Origin: an uncultured Eubacteriales bacterium
GTDB lineage: Bacteria; Bacillota; Clostridia; Peptostreptococcales; Anaerovoracaceae
Reading direction: 5' to 3'
DNA: 64,000 nt
Assembly: GCA_949285555.1 (NCBI GenBank)
Contig: CASDYG010000006.1
Coordinates: 1-64,000, forward strand
The notes under the pieces were generated by a model, which had not been told where the DNA came from, searched no databases, and saw nothing but the letters and a program-made list of their open reading frames with translations. Every line of letters begins with the position of its first letter. The first letter of the stretch is position 1. The position numbers and the translations under genes are program-made. Positions 62,942 through 64,000 of the stretch are shown piece after piece.

Positions 62942-63018
62942 GGCCTGGTAGTTCAGTTGGTTAGAATGCCAGCCTGTCACGCTGGAGGTCGACGGTTCGA
63001 GCCCGTTCCAGGTCGCCA
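62942..63018 (+). tRNA. tRNA-Asp (anticodon GTC)
   Basis: Acceptor GGCCTGG/CCAGGTC, anticodon arm CCAGC-CTGTCAC-GCTGG, discriminator G as usual for Asp, encoded CCA. Confidence 0.96.
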
Positions 63019-63031
63019 ATTTTTTATACTT

Positions 63032-63106
63032 GCTGGCGTGGCTCAACGGTAGAGCAGCTGATTTGTAATCAGCAGGTTGGGGGTTCGATTCCCTCCGCCA
63101 GCTCCA
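63032..63106 (+). tRNA. tRNA-Thr (anticodon TGT)
   Basis: Acceptor GCTGGCG/CGCCAGC, anticodon arm GCTGA-TTTGTAA-TCAGC, encoded CCA. Confidence 0.96.
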
Positions 63107-63135
63107 ACCTCATTACTCACGAGGCTAGGGTATTT

Positions 63136-63220
63136 CGAGGGATTCCCGAGTGGCCAAAGGGGGCGGACTGTAAATCCGTTAGCTTTGCTTTCGATGGTTC
63201 GAATCCATCTCCCTCGACCA
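63136..63220 (+). tRNA. tRNA-Tyr (anticodon GTA)
   Basis: Class II tRNA with a long variable arm (TTAGCTTTGCTTTC region). Acceptor CGAGGGA/TCCCTCG, anticodon loop CTGTAAA, encoded CCA. The first base is C. Confidence 0.94.
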
Positions 63221-63227
63221 ATTATAA

Positions 63228-63302
63228 GCGGAAGTGGCTCAGGGGTAGAGCATCGCCTTGCCAAGGCGAGGGTCGCGAGTTCGAATCTCGTCTTCCGCTC
63301 CA
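63228..63302 (+). tRNA. tRNA-Gly (anticodon GCC)
   Basis: Acceptor GCGGAAG/CTTCCGC, anticodon arm TCGCC-TTGCCAA-GGCGA, encoded CCA. Confidence 0.96.
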
Positions 63303-63306
63303 ATAT

Positions 63307-63380
<74 letters not shown>

Positions 63381-63398
63381 TTTTTTTCTTAAAAGTGT

Positions 63399-63475
63399 GG
63401 GCTCATAGCTCAGTTGGATAGAGCAACGGCCTTCTAAGCCGTGTGTCCGGGGTTCGAATCCCTGTGGGCTCACCA
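63399..63475 (+). tRNA. tRNA-Arg (anticodon TCT)
   Basis: Anticodon arm ACGGC-CTTCTAA-GCCGT, encoded CCA. The acceptor GGGCTCA/TGGGCTC contains two G-U pairs. Confidence 0.94.
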
Positions 63476-63495
63476 TTTTTTGCAAGGTGAGATAG

Positions 63496-63570
63496 TGGGG
63501 TATAGCCAAGCGGTAAGGCGACGGACTTTGACTCCGTCATGCGTAGGTTCGATTCCTGCTACCCCAGCCA
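63496..63570 (+). tRNA. tRNA-Gln (anticodon TTG)
   Basis: Acceptor TGGGGTA/TACCCCA, anticodon arm ACGGA-CTTTGAC-TCCGT, discriminator G, encoded CCA. Confidence 0.96.
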
Positions 63571-63574
63571 ACAG

Positions 63575-63650
63575 GATCCATTAGCTCAGTCGGTAGAGCA
63601 CTTGACTTTTAATCAAGGTGTCCGGAGTTCGAATCTCCGATGGATCACCA
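63575..63650 (+). tRNA. tRNA-Lys (anticodon TTT)
   Basis: Acceptor GATCCAT/ATGGATC, anticodon arm CTTGA-CTTTTAA-TCAAG, encoded CCA. Confidence 0.96.
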
Positions 63651-63678
63651 ATTTATTAGCCCAATGTAGAATCCATGT

Positions 63679-63767
<89 letters not shown>

Positions 63768-63776
63768 TACAGATCT

Positions 63777-63869
63777 GGAGAAGTACTCAAGAGGCTGAAG
63801 AGGACGGTTTGCTAAACCGTTAGGGTTCATATTAGGGCCGCATGGGTTCGAATCCCATCTTCTCCGCCA
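63777..63869 (+). tRNA. tRNA-Ser (anticodon GCT)
   Basis: Class II, long variable arm. Acceptor GGAGAAG/CTTCTCC, anticodon arm ACGGT-TTGCTAA-ACCGT, encoded CCA. Confidence 0.96.
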
Positions 63870-63872
63870 TGT

Positions 63873-63948
63873 AGGGGTATAGCTCAGTTGGTAGAGCAGT
63901 GGTCTCCAAAACCACGTGTCGTGGGTTCGATTCCTACTGCCCCTGCCA
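63873..63948 (+). tRNA. tRNA-Trp (anticodon CCA)
   Basis: Acceptor AGGGGTA/TGCCCCT (one T-G pair), anticodon arm GTGGT-CTCCAAA-ACCAC, encoded CCA. Confidence 0.95.
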
Positions 63949-63961
63949 TTCACGAAATCAT

Positions 63962-64000
63962 CGGGGTGTAGCGCAGCTTGGTAGCGCAACTGGTTTGGGA
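63962..64000 (+). tRNA. tRNA-Pro (anticodon TGG), cut by the window edge
   Basis: Acceptor 5' strand CGGGGTG, D arm AGCGCAG...GTAGCGC and anticodon loop TTTGGGA are visible. The 3' half is outside the window. Confidence 0.9.

Overview
The window is about 64 kb of AT-rich chromosome from an anaerobic low-GC Gram-positive bacterium, most likely a member of the Clostridia. Peptostreptococcales/Anaerovoracaceae-type oral or gut anaerobes fit best, but the genus is not resolved from sequence alone. The evidence is strong purine-rich ribosome binding sites, sigma-A type promoters, PKTG-type cell-wall sorting signals, a CIRCE heat-shock operator, a membrane pyrophosphatase, a Trk potassium system, and the Gram-positive gene order rimP-nusA-rnpM-ylxQ-infB-rbfA-nrnA-truB-ribF-rpsO. 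Most genes are core housekeeping genes on the + strand. I see no phage, insertion sequence, CRISPR array or rRNA.

Layout. 1-3.5 kb: the C-terminal part of a Rib-repeat wall protein, then a secreted protein behind a promoter containing a (TA)8 tract. 3.6-7 kb: rdgB, yihY, a VanG-like ddl and a PAP2 phosphatase in one operon. 7-11 kb: an M23 peptidoglycan hydrolase and clpB with a perfect CIRCE. 11.5-13 kb: a GntR regulator divergent from nth. 13.2-20.2 kb: one giant (2308 aa) surface protein of unrecognised type. 20-25.4 kb: thrC, tRNA-Glu(CTC), a radical SAM protein, a small membrane protein, an M20 amidohydrolase and a GH25 lysozyme. 25.5-36.2 kb: the translation/ribosome-maturation operon, interrupted by an EFR1 ferredoxin gene. 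36.5-38.6 kb: a SEC-C protein, hom and trmL. 39-44.6 kb: gap, pgk, tpiA, secG and hppA. 44.7-46 kb: an EamA transporter flanked by two near-identical promoter-operator-short-RNA units. 46-50.5 kb: trkA with two trkH genes. 50.7-53 kb: metal-dependent and HAD hydrolases, then a structured intergenic region and a small membrane protein. 53.3-62.6 kb: yraN, a ComM homologue without ATPase motifs, dprA with its winged-helix domain on a separate ORF, topA, hslVU, hflX and yigZ. 62.8-64 kb: a run of 13 tRNA genes cut by the right edge.

The most unusual items are these. (a) A pair of predicted short RNAs (about 83 and 76 nt), each with its own TTGACA/TATAAT promoter, a DtxR/IdeR-like palindrome at the predicted +1, an anti-Shine-Dalgarno-like ACCUC stretch and a terminator. 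This is the layout expected of duplicated metal-responsive regulatory RNAs such as RyhB/PrrF, but the function is inferred. (b) A full-length ComM/YifB protein whose Walker A, Walker B and arginine-finger segments have all been replaced. (c) A DprA whose winged-helix domain is encoded separately. (d) A dinucleotide repeat in a promoter spacer, a classic phase-variation layout. (e) A GAPDH lacking the usual NAD-specifying Asp.
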